Origin: Tetracentron sinense
Lineage: Eukaryota; Streptophyta; Magnoliopsida; Trochodendrales; Trochodendraceae
Length of the DNA: 64,000 nucleotides
Assembly: GCA_015143295.1 (NCBI GenBank)
Contig: CM026562.1
Coordinates: 8,522,041-8,586,040, forward strand
Reading direction: 5' to 3'
Part shown: piece by piece, positions 11,491 to 22,532 of the stretch
Position numbering within the stretch: the stretch's first letter is position 1
How the letters are laid out: the number at the start of each line of letters is the position of its first letter
Notes under the pieces: model-generated
The model's database searches: none
Told to the model about the DNA's origin: nothing
The model's input: only the letters and a program-made list of their open reading frames with translations
Program-made: the position numbers and the translations under genes

Positions 11491-12646
11491 AATCTCCAGT
11501 CATTCCCTTTTGTATGCCCGGTGGTTCTAACCATAGTCACCAAGTCGGAGTTCTGGAGCTATTATGCTAGGGAAAAATTTATGAAAAAAAAATCGAGAAA
11601 ATGTCCGGAAAAAATAAAAGATAATAATTAATAGATACTAATTATAAACAATTATAAACCAATATATTTCATATATAAGATTTTATTCATGATTTTTTTT
11701 AAAGTCCCAAATAATTCACTTTTAATTCACAAATTTTTTTTTTTTTTTTCGAAAAGCAGCGAATAATTTGTGAATTAATCAATTGACAAAAAAGTTGTTA
11801 TTTTATTCGTGACTTTTTGAAAAATCGCAGGGGCGTGTTCAAAGTTGAAGATTTTTGTTTAATCTCCCCCCCTCCCAATCGAAGCTTTTTAGAAGGAAGT
11901 GAAATCCTAACTTTGAAAGAAAATTTGAGATTGATTTTCTCTCCATTTTCTTTTCCACAAAAAAATTATAACCAAAATAAAATAAAATTTTCTTTTTCTT
12001 TTCCTTTTCACACCCTATTTTCTCTGCAGGTGGTTACAGTTAAAGACTCTAACCTTAGTTCATAGAAAAACATATTAACCACATGAGTTAATATTTGTTA
12101 GCCATAGTTCAAAGGGACTTTCTGAGAACGAGGAGGAATAGTTCCCTTTTCGACCGAGGAGGGGACTATTGCTCTTATAAGAATACAACGACATGAGTTC
12201 AGGCGGATTGAGCCATTGGGCTGAGCTTATGCTAGCCCAAACTCAACTTTAGTCCCAAATCTGAGTCCGAGTCAAGCCCAGCTCACTTTGGGTTCGTGCC
12301 CGGGTATTGCTCCATTCCCGACAGTTGTATGAGATACAAAACCATTAACCCACACCTCTATGGTTTGCTCTGGTGATAGGATGTATCACCTTTAGGGAAC
12401 AAAGACTCATTTTCTGAGTCTCAGTGTGGTGGTTGAGAGGCCCACCATCTAAACTAATCTAACTCATAAGCCAGTCTTATTTACTCGAGCCATCAATTTG
12501 CAGGCCCAAATCCTACAAACCAGGGTCAAAGTAGTCGGGTCGACAGGTACCCATTGATAAAATATGCCAAGACTATATAAATATGTTCCAATAATACATC
12601 ATATTTTCCTTTTCTTGGTGGGATATATGAAAATGGAGCAAACACA
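11491..12646. other. Intergenic, AT-rich, nothing coding
   Basis: Contains long A/T runs (11700-11755) and a pyrimidine-rich stretch (11930-12025) resembling the foldback DNA at 5.6-6.0 kb. A short inverted repeat lies near 12134-12174. No open frame of interest. It should include the 3' untranslated region of the phosphatase gene, but no perfect AATAAA was found. Confidence 0.5.
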
Positions 12647-12794
12647 TCAAGAACTCAATACAATTTGGCTATGTGTGAGCCCATCTTCCATCCTAATCCA
12701 TGACTTGAGAGAGAAGGGTTGTTGAGTAATCTCTATAATTCTAGCTCCCCTTGGCCAGTTCCCATAACCACCATACCCAGTATGGCGAGCATAA

Positions 12795-12826
<32 letters not shown>

Positions 12827-15800
12827 ATCCAATCCATGGTTGTGACCAACAAACACTGCCTGCCAACATTTCAAACAAAACCAATTCACTAATTTATTCA
12901 TATCTACTTGAAATTTACTCCCAAGGGCTTTGCACAAGCGCACTCCGAGTCAATGCGGACCTTGGGTCCATACATAGACTCGGTGTGGGCTTGCTCACAG
13001 CCTTATATGACACAAGCCCGCTCTCTGTAGCATTTTTTTTTTCTTCCATCTATTTGGGTGGCAATTTTTGACGGAGCAATAGTTCACTCCACTGGCGAGG
13101 AACCAACTATTGCTCCTCGCTCTCACATTTCGACCCTTCCAACTCCAATTAACTCGGGTTATTTCCTTTTAACCCTTTAGTTAAATTTATTTTATTTTTC
13201 TAAACACCAAGGGTAGATGGGTGAACCCTAAGGGTGGATGAATCTTAACCACAGTTAAATGAGATTAGAAAGGTGACACGTGGCAAGAAAATGGGAGCCA
13301 AGATGCCCCTCCTCGCGTCACTGACCGAGGAGGTGATTATTTTCCTTTTTGACCATTCATTGCCTTCAACTTTTCACTGGTTAAGGTTGAGGTTTTGGAT
13401 CCCCCAGATTGGATTGGATTTGGGCTTATTTTTCTCAACCGGTTGGTTTTGGGTTGGGTGGGTTCACGGACTAAATAGGACATAAGATCTAGTTAAATTG
13501 GAAATATATACACATATTTTATTAATTTAAAGTCTGACTTGTATATTAATTAATAAAAATTAACTTATTTATTGTTTAATTTTCTTTTATTTTCTCTAAA
13601 TGGGTTAGGTATAGGGCCGGGGTCTGCCTGGGTCCAACCCTCACCTGTAAGGGTCCGACCAAAGCCTGGTCCAAACCCTCGTAAGGTCTGAAAACGTCCG
13701 ATCCAGCTAATTTTTGCCATGTGTCTCACCACCTCAACATTCAACGGTTGGAACCCCAAACAACCATCTGATTTTTCCTAGGTTTTGGGTTGATTCATCC
13801 TTCAACCCAGTATGGTTTTTGTTGGGTCAAAGTCTCAGGGATTCGGATGAGTCCAGTCTGACCCGACCCATTGGAAGTCCTTGTTCACCTCCTTAGTCTC
13901 CTTACCTTAACAGAAGGCCTCTTTGCAAGTATATTCATGATCCCCATCTCAGCTTCTTGAGCAGCAACTCTCTCTTTGTTAATGGAACCAACACAAGGCT
14001 TCTGTATTCCAAACTTTGGAGCAACCTTCTTATAAGCTTTACTTGGTATATGCCAAAACACTATCTCAGGCACCCTACAACATACACTAAAAAATAAAAA
14101 TAAAAATCAATCAATGTTCCAGTCCATCGCGTCCTACGTTAACAAAGTGCGAACATAAACTGATTAAAGAGTGGGACCTTGAATCAGGGTTGATCTCTTG
14201 AGATTTGCTTTCAAACCATCTGGATTGGGCGCTTGATATGACTTCTGGGTAGGATCCACCACCAGAATCTAGAAAGTAGAGGAATGCTACGGGCAATTTC
14301 GGATCGTCCGATGATGAGACCTGGAGGGCATAGTTGGAAACACCAGGCCAAAGATCTTGAGGTCCATGTCTAGAATAAGATAACCTGTTGTGCTCTATCT
14401 CATTTTTCATCAGTTCTAAACGCCGTGTACCTTTGAAGCTGCACCCTTCTTTTCCTGGAGTGAAAGTTACGGTCCATTGAAAAGGAACCAAATCCAAATG
14501 GTTTTTATTTCTTATCTTTGCTTAGAAGAGATAGTTTAGTTGATTAAATCACCAAATTTAGTACCCGAACCGTGAACCAGTTTAAGCCCTTTAGGATATA
14601 TAGTTTATCCAACTATAAGTTATAGTTAGCTCCACATAGGTTGAGTGTCACATGACATAGTATTTTTTAAATCCGACCGTTGGATGTCAATATGAGTTTA
14701 CGGTGAATGCCTCATCAAAGTTGACATGTACCAAGTTTTTTTGGAGTCTGATAGTTGGATGTAAAGGTGAATCCCTTGAAGACATACGACAAAAAATAAG
14801 TCCGATTATATATTTTTAAACCGTTAAATTAAACCTTAATTAGTTAACATTAACCCCTTATGATTCACTAAACCCTACTTCTATAGAAATCTCTAATTTT
14901 TGACTTTCAAATAGATGGTCTAGAAACGCCCGATCGAGCTATTTTTTACCACATATCTCCCAAGTGACTCACCTTAACATGCTCATGCCACTAATGGACA
15001 ATTATGTGGATCCAGGAAAATTAGGTACCTGAACATGTAGGTAGTATGGTCATGAGGAATTCAAGTGTGTGCATTCTCATTTTTCTAACTTTGACTCACC
15101 TGAATACAACGAATTCACAGACGGGCAAGTAAGGGGAGGAATTCCGATGCCGGAAAACCATTCAATGGGCCACTCGAAAGGAGCATCGTCATGGTTCCCG
15201 AATAAAGTGGCCCATGGTATGCCTCTGTCTCTTGTCGGAGAGATTGCCTGATCCCAATACAAGCTCGCATTCGCTACCGGTAGATTGTTCGCCGTGACAA
15301 CGTCCCCCAGATAAATTACAAAGTCTGCCAAAAAATTGCATTTCTTAAAATCGTAATCAATGCAACAGAGGGTATCTATATTATGTGTTTGGTAACGAAT
15401 TCTAAGTTCCCAGCACAATGTCTAACCCTTTTTAAATCTCAGATGCAACTAATGCTGGTTTTCAATTTGCAAAAGTGATTAAAAAAAAGGTTATCCACGC
15501 CAACCCAAGCACAATTTAACAAGTATTCGAGCTCAATTGGAGCTACTGCAACTTAAACTTCATGACCAAACAACCCCATTAAGGAACCCAGTGGGACACC
15601 TACCTAGGGTTGCATTCCAGCCAAGCAGGCTCATGAACTCAATTCTGCTCTATTCGCCTTGAGCCAAGCTGACATTTCAAGCTCAAACGATCGAGCCAAG
15701 CTGACATTTCAAGCTCAAACGATCAAGCCAAGCATTTATTTGATCTGGAATGTTTAGACAAATCGAGCTTGAGCCAGGTCATGTTTGATTCGGCTCGGCT

Positions 15801-17107
15801 CGATTCGCCTCGAGCCAAGCTAACATCTCAAGCTCCAACGATCGAGCCAAGCTTTTATTTGATGACATTTCAAGCTCGAGCGATCGAGCCAAGCTTTTAT
15901 TTGAACTAGAATGTTTAAACAAATCGAGCTTGAGCCCGGTCATGTTTGATTAGGCTTGGCTCGGCTCGTTTAGGGCTCGGTCAACTTGAGTATTATCTTT
16001 TAACTTCTAAAAAAAAATAAGTTTAGGAGTTAATGAATAACAGCAACGAAAGAAATTGGAAAGTAGAAAGCAAAAGCCTCACCATAGCTCTCTCTATACA
16101 GAGGATTATTATCAAATCTGATTTTAGGTATGATTAGATTAATTTTATGTAGTTTGTTGTATTGTATTTTAATAGTAAATAAATTTATTAAAATTATAAA
16201 ATATTAATCAAAATAACCCTAATATTCAAATCAAGCTTAAGTCAATCCGAGCGCAGCTAACTTCAATCAAGTTAAACTTGAACCAAACTCAAACTCGATC
16301 ATACTTACTTATTGAAGCAAATCTCAAGTCTAAACATTCGAACTCGAATCAAGCTTAAACCAATCATAATCAAGCTTAGTTCAAAAACAGGTCAACACTT
16401 ACCCGAGGTGCAGCGCCCCCCCCCCTCCCCAATAAGATAATGACACATGTACCATGATTAGGTAGAGAGGTAGCCGAGGTTGAAAGAGGACGAGCTATCA
16501 ACATTCTCATTATTTCTAGGATAAGGTGTCAACTTTTTTTTTGTGGAGATGTCACAAGGTTAACCCTGATTAGTTTGGTTAGTAACTTTTCTGGTTAATG
16601 AGTGGGTCCCACTCTTAAAGAGACTCGAACCAAAGTCTTATCTATTGTCCACACACTTTCTACCGCCGTAAAAAGTCTAGCGATGCCACCCTTTTGTTAG
16701 CTTCTATAAGACTATCCCCCCCCCCCCCCCCAAAAAAAAAAAAAAAAAAAAAAAAGAAAAAAGAAAAAAGAAAAAAGAAAAAATGAAGATAACTAGTGGA
16801 ACTCATCACCTGGATTTTCATGATCGAGAATAGTCGACATGACCTTATTAGAATTGACGTCCTGAAGAGGACCCCAGTCCGTCCAGGCATTCTCTCCGTA
16901 ATGCAGATCGGCGAACAACGCGATCTTGAACGAAGAATTGGACAAGAATTGGATTGATTTTTCCGGGGATGTTCGCAGAATGAAGCTGTGTTGCCCTTCA
17001 TGTCTTTGATTCGCTTCATGGCCACCGGTTATGGTGGTGATGAACTCGAAGAGGAGAGCAAGGCAGGTGAAGAAGGAAATTGTAAAACGATAGGGAGAGC
17101 TTTCCAT
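12647..17107 (-). CDS. PAP16-like: Purple acid phosphatase 16-like metallophosphoesterase
   Basis: Five exons on the minus strand: 17107-16810, 15324-15100, 14454-14178, 14074-13906 and 12859-12647. All have GT-AG borders and phases that join without break, giving 393 residues. The N-terminus has a hydrophobic signal segment (about residues 9-27), implying secretion. Metal-site motifs in order are ADLH (Asp67, His69), GD (106-107), GNHD (142-145), VFWH (His275) and GHNH (328-331). Compared with canonical purple acid phosphatases, the first motif is DxH instead of DxG, and the tyrosine of GDxxY is missing (GDVVT). This is why the Arabidopsis relatives are called probable inactive PAPs. The remaining calcineurin-type ligands are intact, so some phosphoesterase activity is possible. 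Family-conserved blocks [40 protein letters not shown] and [14 protein letters not shown] confirm the assignment. The start ATG overlaps the stop of a tiny upstream ORF (TGATG). No inactivating mutation is seen. Physiological substrate is unknown. Confidence 0.9.
15600..16400. repeat. GAGCCAAGC-type repeat in PAP intron 1
   Basis: Degenerate direct repeats of units like TCGAGCCAAGC...CATTTCAAGCTC recur between 15655 and 15980 and fade into CTTGAACC/CAAGCTT-rich DNA to 16390. Longer duplicated segments are visible, for example the GAATGTTTA-GACAAATCGAGCTTGAGCC stretch near 15748 and again near 15910. It resembles the low-complexity GAGCTCGAGCC repeats common in plant non-autonomous elements, and the similar one at 18640-19075. 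Confidence 0.6.
16716..16785. repeat. C17-A23 homopolymer block and AAAAAAG repeats
   Basis: Seventeen C then twenty-three A, then several AAAAAAG units, about 25 bp inside the donor of PAP intron 1. On the coding strand this is T-rich DNA followed by G17, a tract able to form G-quadruplexes. Length is likely unstable and assembly or sequencing error is possible here. Confidence 0.85.
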
Positions 17108-17121
17108 CACCGAGATACCAT
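17107..17121 (-). promoter_or_regulatory. Five-codon upstream ORF overlapping the PAP start
   Basis: On the minus strand ATG at 17121 opens four codons (M-V-S-R) and ends in TGA, whose last base is the first base of the main ATG (TGATG). Such overlap can allow termination-reinitiation and can dampen translation. It affects only transcripts from the proximal first exon. Confidence 0.35.
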
Positions 17122-17309
17122 GTTACAGGCGCATTTGTTCTTGGTGTTAAAGGGATAATGGTCTGTGTGCATAGTAGTAAGTTTTGGATTAAATGACAAA
17201 AAAATGACCAAATGTTGTTCAATATGGAGGGCAATTTTGTCAATTTGGCAAAAAAATCTTGGGATATTCCTTTGGGCATCTAATATTTAAGGCTATCAAA
17301 AGGAAACTC

Positions 17310-17315
17310 TATATA
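17310..17315 (-). promoter_or_regulatory. Candidate TATA box, proximal PAP first exon
   Basis: CTATATAG read on the minus strand, about 200 bp before the ATG at 17107. Confidence 0.35.
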
Positions 17316-17565
17316 GTGTGAATCATGCACATGTCACAAATATGCACGTGTATAGCCTACCGTTCGTCGATGTTCGTACCACCAAAAATCAACCCGATAA
17401 CCGATTGGATGATCCTAACCATATGAGCTAATGCATTTGATTATGGGTCAAACAAATTATGAGAAACGAGATAGAGAAAAGTCTATGATTTGAACGGTTA
17501 AGATGGATCATCCGATCAGGTCAGTTTTTTATTCTAATGAATCATCTATTGAGTTAATATTCCAC

Positions 17566-17821
17566 CTGGTCCTTCAGTGTCTAGCAAGATTGACATGGCC
17601 TTGCTTGAGTTGATGTCTTGTTGTGGGCCCCAATCGGTTGGTGCTGCTTCTCCATAGTGTAGATCTGCAAACAAAGCAATCTTGAAAGTGGTGGCGTTTG
17701 GTGAGAATTGGAGGGAATTTTGTAGCCATAATCTGTCTGATCTAGTTGTGAGGATGGTTGAGAGAGATAAAAAGGCGATCAAACAAAGAAGAGAAGGGTT
17801 GGGAAAATAAATCAAACCCAT
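17566..17821 (-). CDS. Second first exon for the PAP16-like gene (or remnant duplicate)
   Basis: This open exon starts at ATG 17821, encodes a different signal peptide (core [14 protein letters not shown]) and then the same [13 protein letters not shown] motif-I block as the first exon at 17107-16810. It stops at a CCAG|GTGG donor in the same phase (1). It could therefore splice to exon 2 at 15324 and give a 378-residue protein with a shorter N-terminus. No other duplicated phosphatase exon lies nearby. Either it is an alternative first exon with its own promoter, or it is the surviving piece of a tandem duplicate. The intact frame and donor favour function. Expression data would decide. Confidence 0.6.
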
Positions 17822-18039
17822 CTCTCTCTCACAAAGAGGGTATAACCCTAATTGCTAATCTTACGTAACCCTAATTTTTTCGATGAGCTGACCTGAAGAA
17901 CTTAAAAGAAAGAAAAAAAAAGATGTCGTGAGGCTGACGTTCGCCAAATTGAGAAGAGATTTTCAACAACTTAGAGCTTATAATTACTTGTTATTGTTGT
18001 GAATGTTTGTTGCGTACAAATCACAAACTGATCTGTCCC

Positions 18040-18046
18040 TTTTATA
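18040..18046 (-). promoter_or_regulatory. Candidate TATA box, distal PAP first exon
   Basis: CCTATAAAAGGG on the minus strand is a strong TATA match about 220 bp before the ATG at 17821. It suggests that the distal first exon has its own promoter. Confidence 0.45.
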
Positions 18047-18268
18047 GGCAAATTCCAAAAACATAGGATGCTTTTTTAATCCAAAAAAGCATCCCTTCAT
18101 CAAGGGGCGACAACCATTAATGGCAACCACTTGACAAGGGTTGGGAATTTGGGATTAGGAACGGACGGTTGGTTCTTCTGGTTATAGATAGCAGTGCTTT
18201 TAATCGAGCTAAGTAATAGATGAGAGGTGGGCTTTTATTTATTTCATTTCATTCGGTAAATTTCTCTT

Positions 18269-18289
18269 TATATATATATATATATATAT
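18269..18289. repeat. TA microsatellite
   Basis: About ten TA units, upstream of the distal PAP first exon. Confidence 0.85.
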
Positions 18290-18639
18290 TGATAGGTGGT
18301 TTTTGTTTTACTTCTTGTGACTTTCTTCGCATCGCCATTAAATTTACATTATTAGATTAGATTTTAGGCCCATCCAAGTAGAGGTGTACAACGGCGGGTT
18401 GGGCTAAGTTGAAGTCAATTGGGTTCAACCTATCCTATTTATTCTCATACCTAATTCAGCCCAAACCCAACCCTTTGTACAATATTGTAAGTTTGGTTGG
18501 GTTCGGGCCAGCCCATTCTCAAATCAATATTTAAATTTATATTTGTACTGCAATGGTGTGCACTAAAACATGTAATAGAATTTAAATGACAAATCAAAGC
18601 CAAAATTCAACTTCTGCACGTGGGGAAGAAATAGGGTTT

Positions 18640-19075
18640 CGCTTAGTGTGTACACAAGCCGGGCTAGCTTGATTGGTCGGCTCAGTTCAGCCCGATCAAG
18701 CCGAGCTCAAGCTCGAATATGTGGCTAGATCGGCCGAGCTGAGTTTTCAAGCTTGAAATGTATTCAAGCCAAGACCCGTTTGATTCGGTTCGGCTCAGCT
18801 CGGCTCGGCTTGATTGAGGCTCAAGCTCAGCTCGGATTGAATATTATATAAAATAAAAATATTATTTATATATATCATTATTATATATAGATAATATAAA
18901 ATATTACTATTTTTATTTGGAAATATTTTTTTAAATAAATCAAATCAAGTTTGAGCCAAGCCAAGCTTTTTTGAATTTGAGCCGAGCTCGAGCCTAGAGT
19001 AAACCCCTTTCAAGCTGAGCCGAGCAGGGCCAAGCTCAGCTCGGTCCAACTCGAATACACCCCTAGTTTCATTTG
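18640..19075. mobile_element. Non-autonomous element of GAGCTCGAGCC type
   Basis: The left edge reads GTGTACACAAGCCGGGCT and the right edge, reverse complemented, GGTGTATTCGAGTTGGACC. These are weak inverted ends around a body made almost wholly of GAGC/GCTC words. It sits inside a second repeat rich in GGTTGGGTT words (18380-18540 and 19190-19400), suggesting nesting. No coding capacity. Superfamily is not determined. Confidence 0.4.
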
Positions 19076-20207
19076 ATAATCTCTAACTCACTAACTCTAT
19101 CCGTCACTCTTTACTTGTAAAAACCAAAGAGGTGTAGAAAGAGAGGGTGTATATCCAATTATAGAACCAAGTAGGGAGAGTAGATCTAACGGTAGAAATT
19201 GAAGAGGTAGAGAAAGTGAAAGTAGAAACGAAACCCAAACCCAACCCTTGGGTTTTAGATGCAAGATTAACTGACTAAGGTTTCATTACGTGGGACTATT
19301 TGGGTATAAATAATAGGTTGTTAAATTTTGGGTTGGGTTGGGTTAACCGGGCTTTATTAAAGTTTACCCAAACCCGACCCAATTTGTAATTCAAACTACT
19401 ATTCTCAATTTCTCAAACTCACTGCAACTAAAAGACCTTCCCGGGACTTGATACTAAAGGACCCTGAAACATCTATTATTTTGAGGGCTTAATCAAGTCA
19501 AACAATTTTTTTTTTGGTGATAGGTTAAGACAAACACACACAACTCACACACACACAGACCATGTCTCAACCGAAAGCCACAACCACACACACCTCTCAA
19601 AAAAGAGAGGCATGGTGGGAGTACTTAAGGAGACATACCTTCATCTGTAGAATATGTTTAAAAGCAAATTTCCTTAAGCCTGTCTATGAAAACATGGGAC
19701 AAAAGCAATAAAAAATAATTATGGCAGTCGTTCACTTTAACCCCTTTTTTTGAAACATAAGCATTAATTTTTTAGAATATATATATAGAAGATATATTCC
19801 ACTAAGAATGAAAACCCCTCAAATCCTAGAATAATTTATATAATACTTATGTTGAGTCCGGGTTTCTTGTGCATCACTTGTTCCGACAAACCAATCTCAA
19901 CTTCAAACAAAAAATAGATATGTTCTAAAATTTTGAAGAACAATCCAATAGTTGGATTGTTGAAAGAGCAAAGAGTAATTCAGACTTAGGAATGTAAGCC
20001 TCTCACTAATGGATAAACAACAAACTAAAGTAATAGATCTCTGATCTAAACTTTCCAAAAACTTAGAAAATATTGGGCAAAGTGGGATAGTAAAAAATTA
20101 CATAACAATAATAATGAATGAAGGATAATCAAATTAATTGAATCTCAAGCATTTCAAGCTAGGGTTCGCAAATTTGAGCTCCAGATTCCCATGAAGAAGA
20201 AGAAGAA

Positions 20208-20210
<3 letters not shown>

Positions 20211-20246
<36 letters not shown>
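20211..20246. repeat. AGT microsatellite
   Basis: Twelve consecutive AGT units following a GAA-rich stretch. Confidence 0.9.
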
Positions 20247-20247
<1 letters not shown>

Positions 20248-21531
20248 TACATTTGTTTTTGCTTGTTTTCACTTGCCGCTCGACTCACTGATGAAGAGAG
20301 GATAAGATACGTGGTTTTTATCAAACCTTAACCAACTCTTAGCTGTTTAAGATAACATCGGTTAAATGATGGTGATTTTATAAACTTGATTACATCACTT
20401 CTTATCCAAACAAAATTATTGGAAAAGTGATTTTTTAATTACTTTTAATGATTAAATAAACAATCAAACCCCAACACAACATAAACAATATTAATTTTTC
20501 AAGTTCTGTTGTATGTAATAACATTAAGAGGAACTAAGTTGGTTCCATTCGTAAACAACATATCTTATCTAGTTAACTCATAGATTTTTCTTGTCGCCAT
20601 TCAATTTATTATTAGATATTAAAATATATTTTCTTTAGTCATCACCATCAAGTGCCTAATCCCAAATATTTAGGGTTGGCATGGTGATTCTGTTAGAAGT
20701 CATAACTTTGGTCTCACAATTTTTTTTAATGTTGTGACTAATTCGAAAGTGGCTAATCGATCGGCCACTTAGGACATCTTCTTAACCAAAAGACAACCTA
20801 ATTGGATAATCATAACCATTTAATTTCACTTTTTCAATCGCCCCCATAACAATAAATCAATTAGTTACAATATTTTTCACCACATTGAACTTATTCGTAG
20901 GCCGAATCCATTTGATGGTGGATGCCAACTATATATGCTTATCAATGTCCCTACATCTTTTCTCTTAAAATCATATCAACATTCTTCCATCATTTTTAGC
21001 CTTGTGTGGCCAATAGTTGTTGGTTATTATTGAGCATTTAAATATATTGATTGATATTGCAGATGTGTATGATACGTATGCTATCTATTTTTAATGAGTT
21101 TGGAGAATGTTTTCTTATGTATTGATTATCATTGTTAAGTAAATGTTGACCAATAAAAGTTTGACTATGCACTTAATTAGCTCATTAGATGAAGGAATTA
21201 TACTCTTAGATCATGCCAAATAGCCTTTAATAATACATGATTTAACCGAAGATATGACTTTTAATAGAACAAAATAGTTTAATGAGATTCATGTTGGTAA
21301 TGCTAAGTATTTACGATATTGTATTAATGATAATAATTTATTATTAAAAAAATCTATAGTGTTGCTCTTTGTAATATATTGCTAGCTACAAGCCCGAATA
21401 TAGGAGGGTTGCAGTAGGTCAACCGTCGATGTAAAACACCTGCCTAATCTGATGAAAAAGGTTTCTACCCAAATATGTGGGGTGATGACGATGATTTATT
21501 ATGAAAAATAATATCTTATGAGAAATGATTT

Positions 21532-21808
21532 TGTTATGTGCTTCTTTCTTTCCCCAAATAAAAAGATGAAATTAAATGAAAAATGGATAGAATTAGATCT
21601 CATTAAAGGGAGATCTACACCTTTTGGCTCATTTGAGAGAGTCCAACACCTCTCAAATCTCTTTTTCGAAAAAAACTCATCTTAATTCAATAATTCTCAA
21701 AATAAAGGATTACAACTCTTAAATAGACACAAAAGTAAAACTACCCACTATAATAAGTTACCCCTAATAACTACCCATTTACAACACCCACTGGATAAGC
21801 ACATAACA
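21532..21808 (-). repeat. TRIM LTR (3' LTR on minus strand)
   Basis: Downstream LTR of the minus-strand TRIM, preceded on that strand by the purine tract AAGAGGGGTGAAA. Confidence 0.8.
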
Positions 21809-21978
21809 TTTCACCCCTCTTAATTTAACTTTGTCCTCAAGGTTAAGTTACGGATTCTCTTCTTCTTCTTCCTTTTTTTTTTTTTCTTCTTCATCTTGAT
21901 CTTCATTTTAATCTTCTTCTTTCTTCTTTTGGTGTGCACCATAAACCATGACCACAGGAACACGGCTCTGATACCATT

Positions 21979-22271
21979 TGTTATGTGCTTCTTTCTCTTC
22001 CCAAATAAAAATGTGAAATTAAATGAGAAAGATAGAATTAGATCTCATTAAAAGGAGATTTATACCTTTTAGGCTCATTCGAGAGAGTCCAACACCTCCC
22101 AAATCTCTCTTTCGAAAGAAACTCATCTTCATTCATTAATTCTCAAAATAAAGGATTACAACCCTTAAATAGACACAAAAATAAGTTATAAAATTACCCA
22201 CTATAATAAACCACCCCTAATAACTACTTATTTACAACACCCACTAAACCCCCCTAGATAAGCACATAACA
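21979..22271 (-). repeat. TRIM LTR (5' LTR on minus strand)
   Basis: Upstream LTR, followed on the minus strand by a 2 bp spacer and TGGTATCAGAGC. Confidence 0.8.
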
Positions 22272-22335
22272 AATTTCCTCACTCGTTTAATAATAATTAA
22301 TCTATGTTAAACCCGAGTATTTTGAATAAAGGGAT

Positions 22336-22358
22336 AATGATGATGATGATGATGATAA
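22336..22358. repeat. GAT microsatellite
   Basis: About seven GAT/TGA units, slightly interrupted. Confidence 0.8.
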
Positions 22359-22380
22359 TGATTTGAGTCATTTGAAGAGA

Positions 22381-22476
22381 TCATTACCGTTCTTATATGT
22401 ATTTATGGAGGAATTGCTTAGAAAATAATCATTACCGATCTAATATGTATTTATGGAGGAATTGCTTGGAAATTAA
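22381..22476 (+). repeat. Tandem duplication, 2 x 48 bp
   Basis: The 48 bp unit starting TCATTACCG and containing TATTTATGGAGGAATTGCTT is repeated once at exact 48 bp spacing with few changes. Confidence 0.85.
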
Positions 22477-22532
22477 TAAAATTCATGCGGTTATTTCATT
22501 TAGAAAGCGGGGGTATGAAAAAGGCCAACTTA

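Larger units (their letters stand above)
17822..21531. other. Intergenic repeat-rich region
   Basis: No gene recognised. It contains a TA microsatellite (18269-18289), two nested repeat blocks (18380-19400), CA-rich DNA near 19530-19600 and an AGT microsatellite (20211-20246). AT-rich sequence without signals fills the rest. Confidence 0.6.
21532..22271 (-). mobile_element. TRIM: complete miniature LTR retrotransposon
   Basis: Two direct repeats, 21532-21808 (277 bp) and 21979-22271 (293 bp), both start TGTTATGTGC and end in the inverse GCACATAACA. The 170 bp between them carries GCTCTGATACCA at 21965-21976, the complement of the initiator-tRNA-Met primer site, 2 bp from one repeat. It also carries a purine tract on the minus strand (21821-21809) next to the other. 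The element therefore runs on the minus strand. There is no coding sequence. Flanks are GATTT on the left and AATTT on the right, a 5 bp target duplication with one change. This size and layout define a terminal-repeat retrotransposon in miniature, mobilised by enzymes from other elements. Confidence 0.88.
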
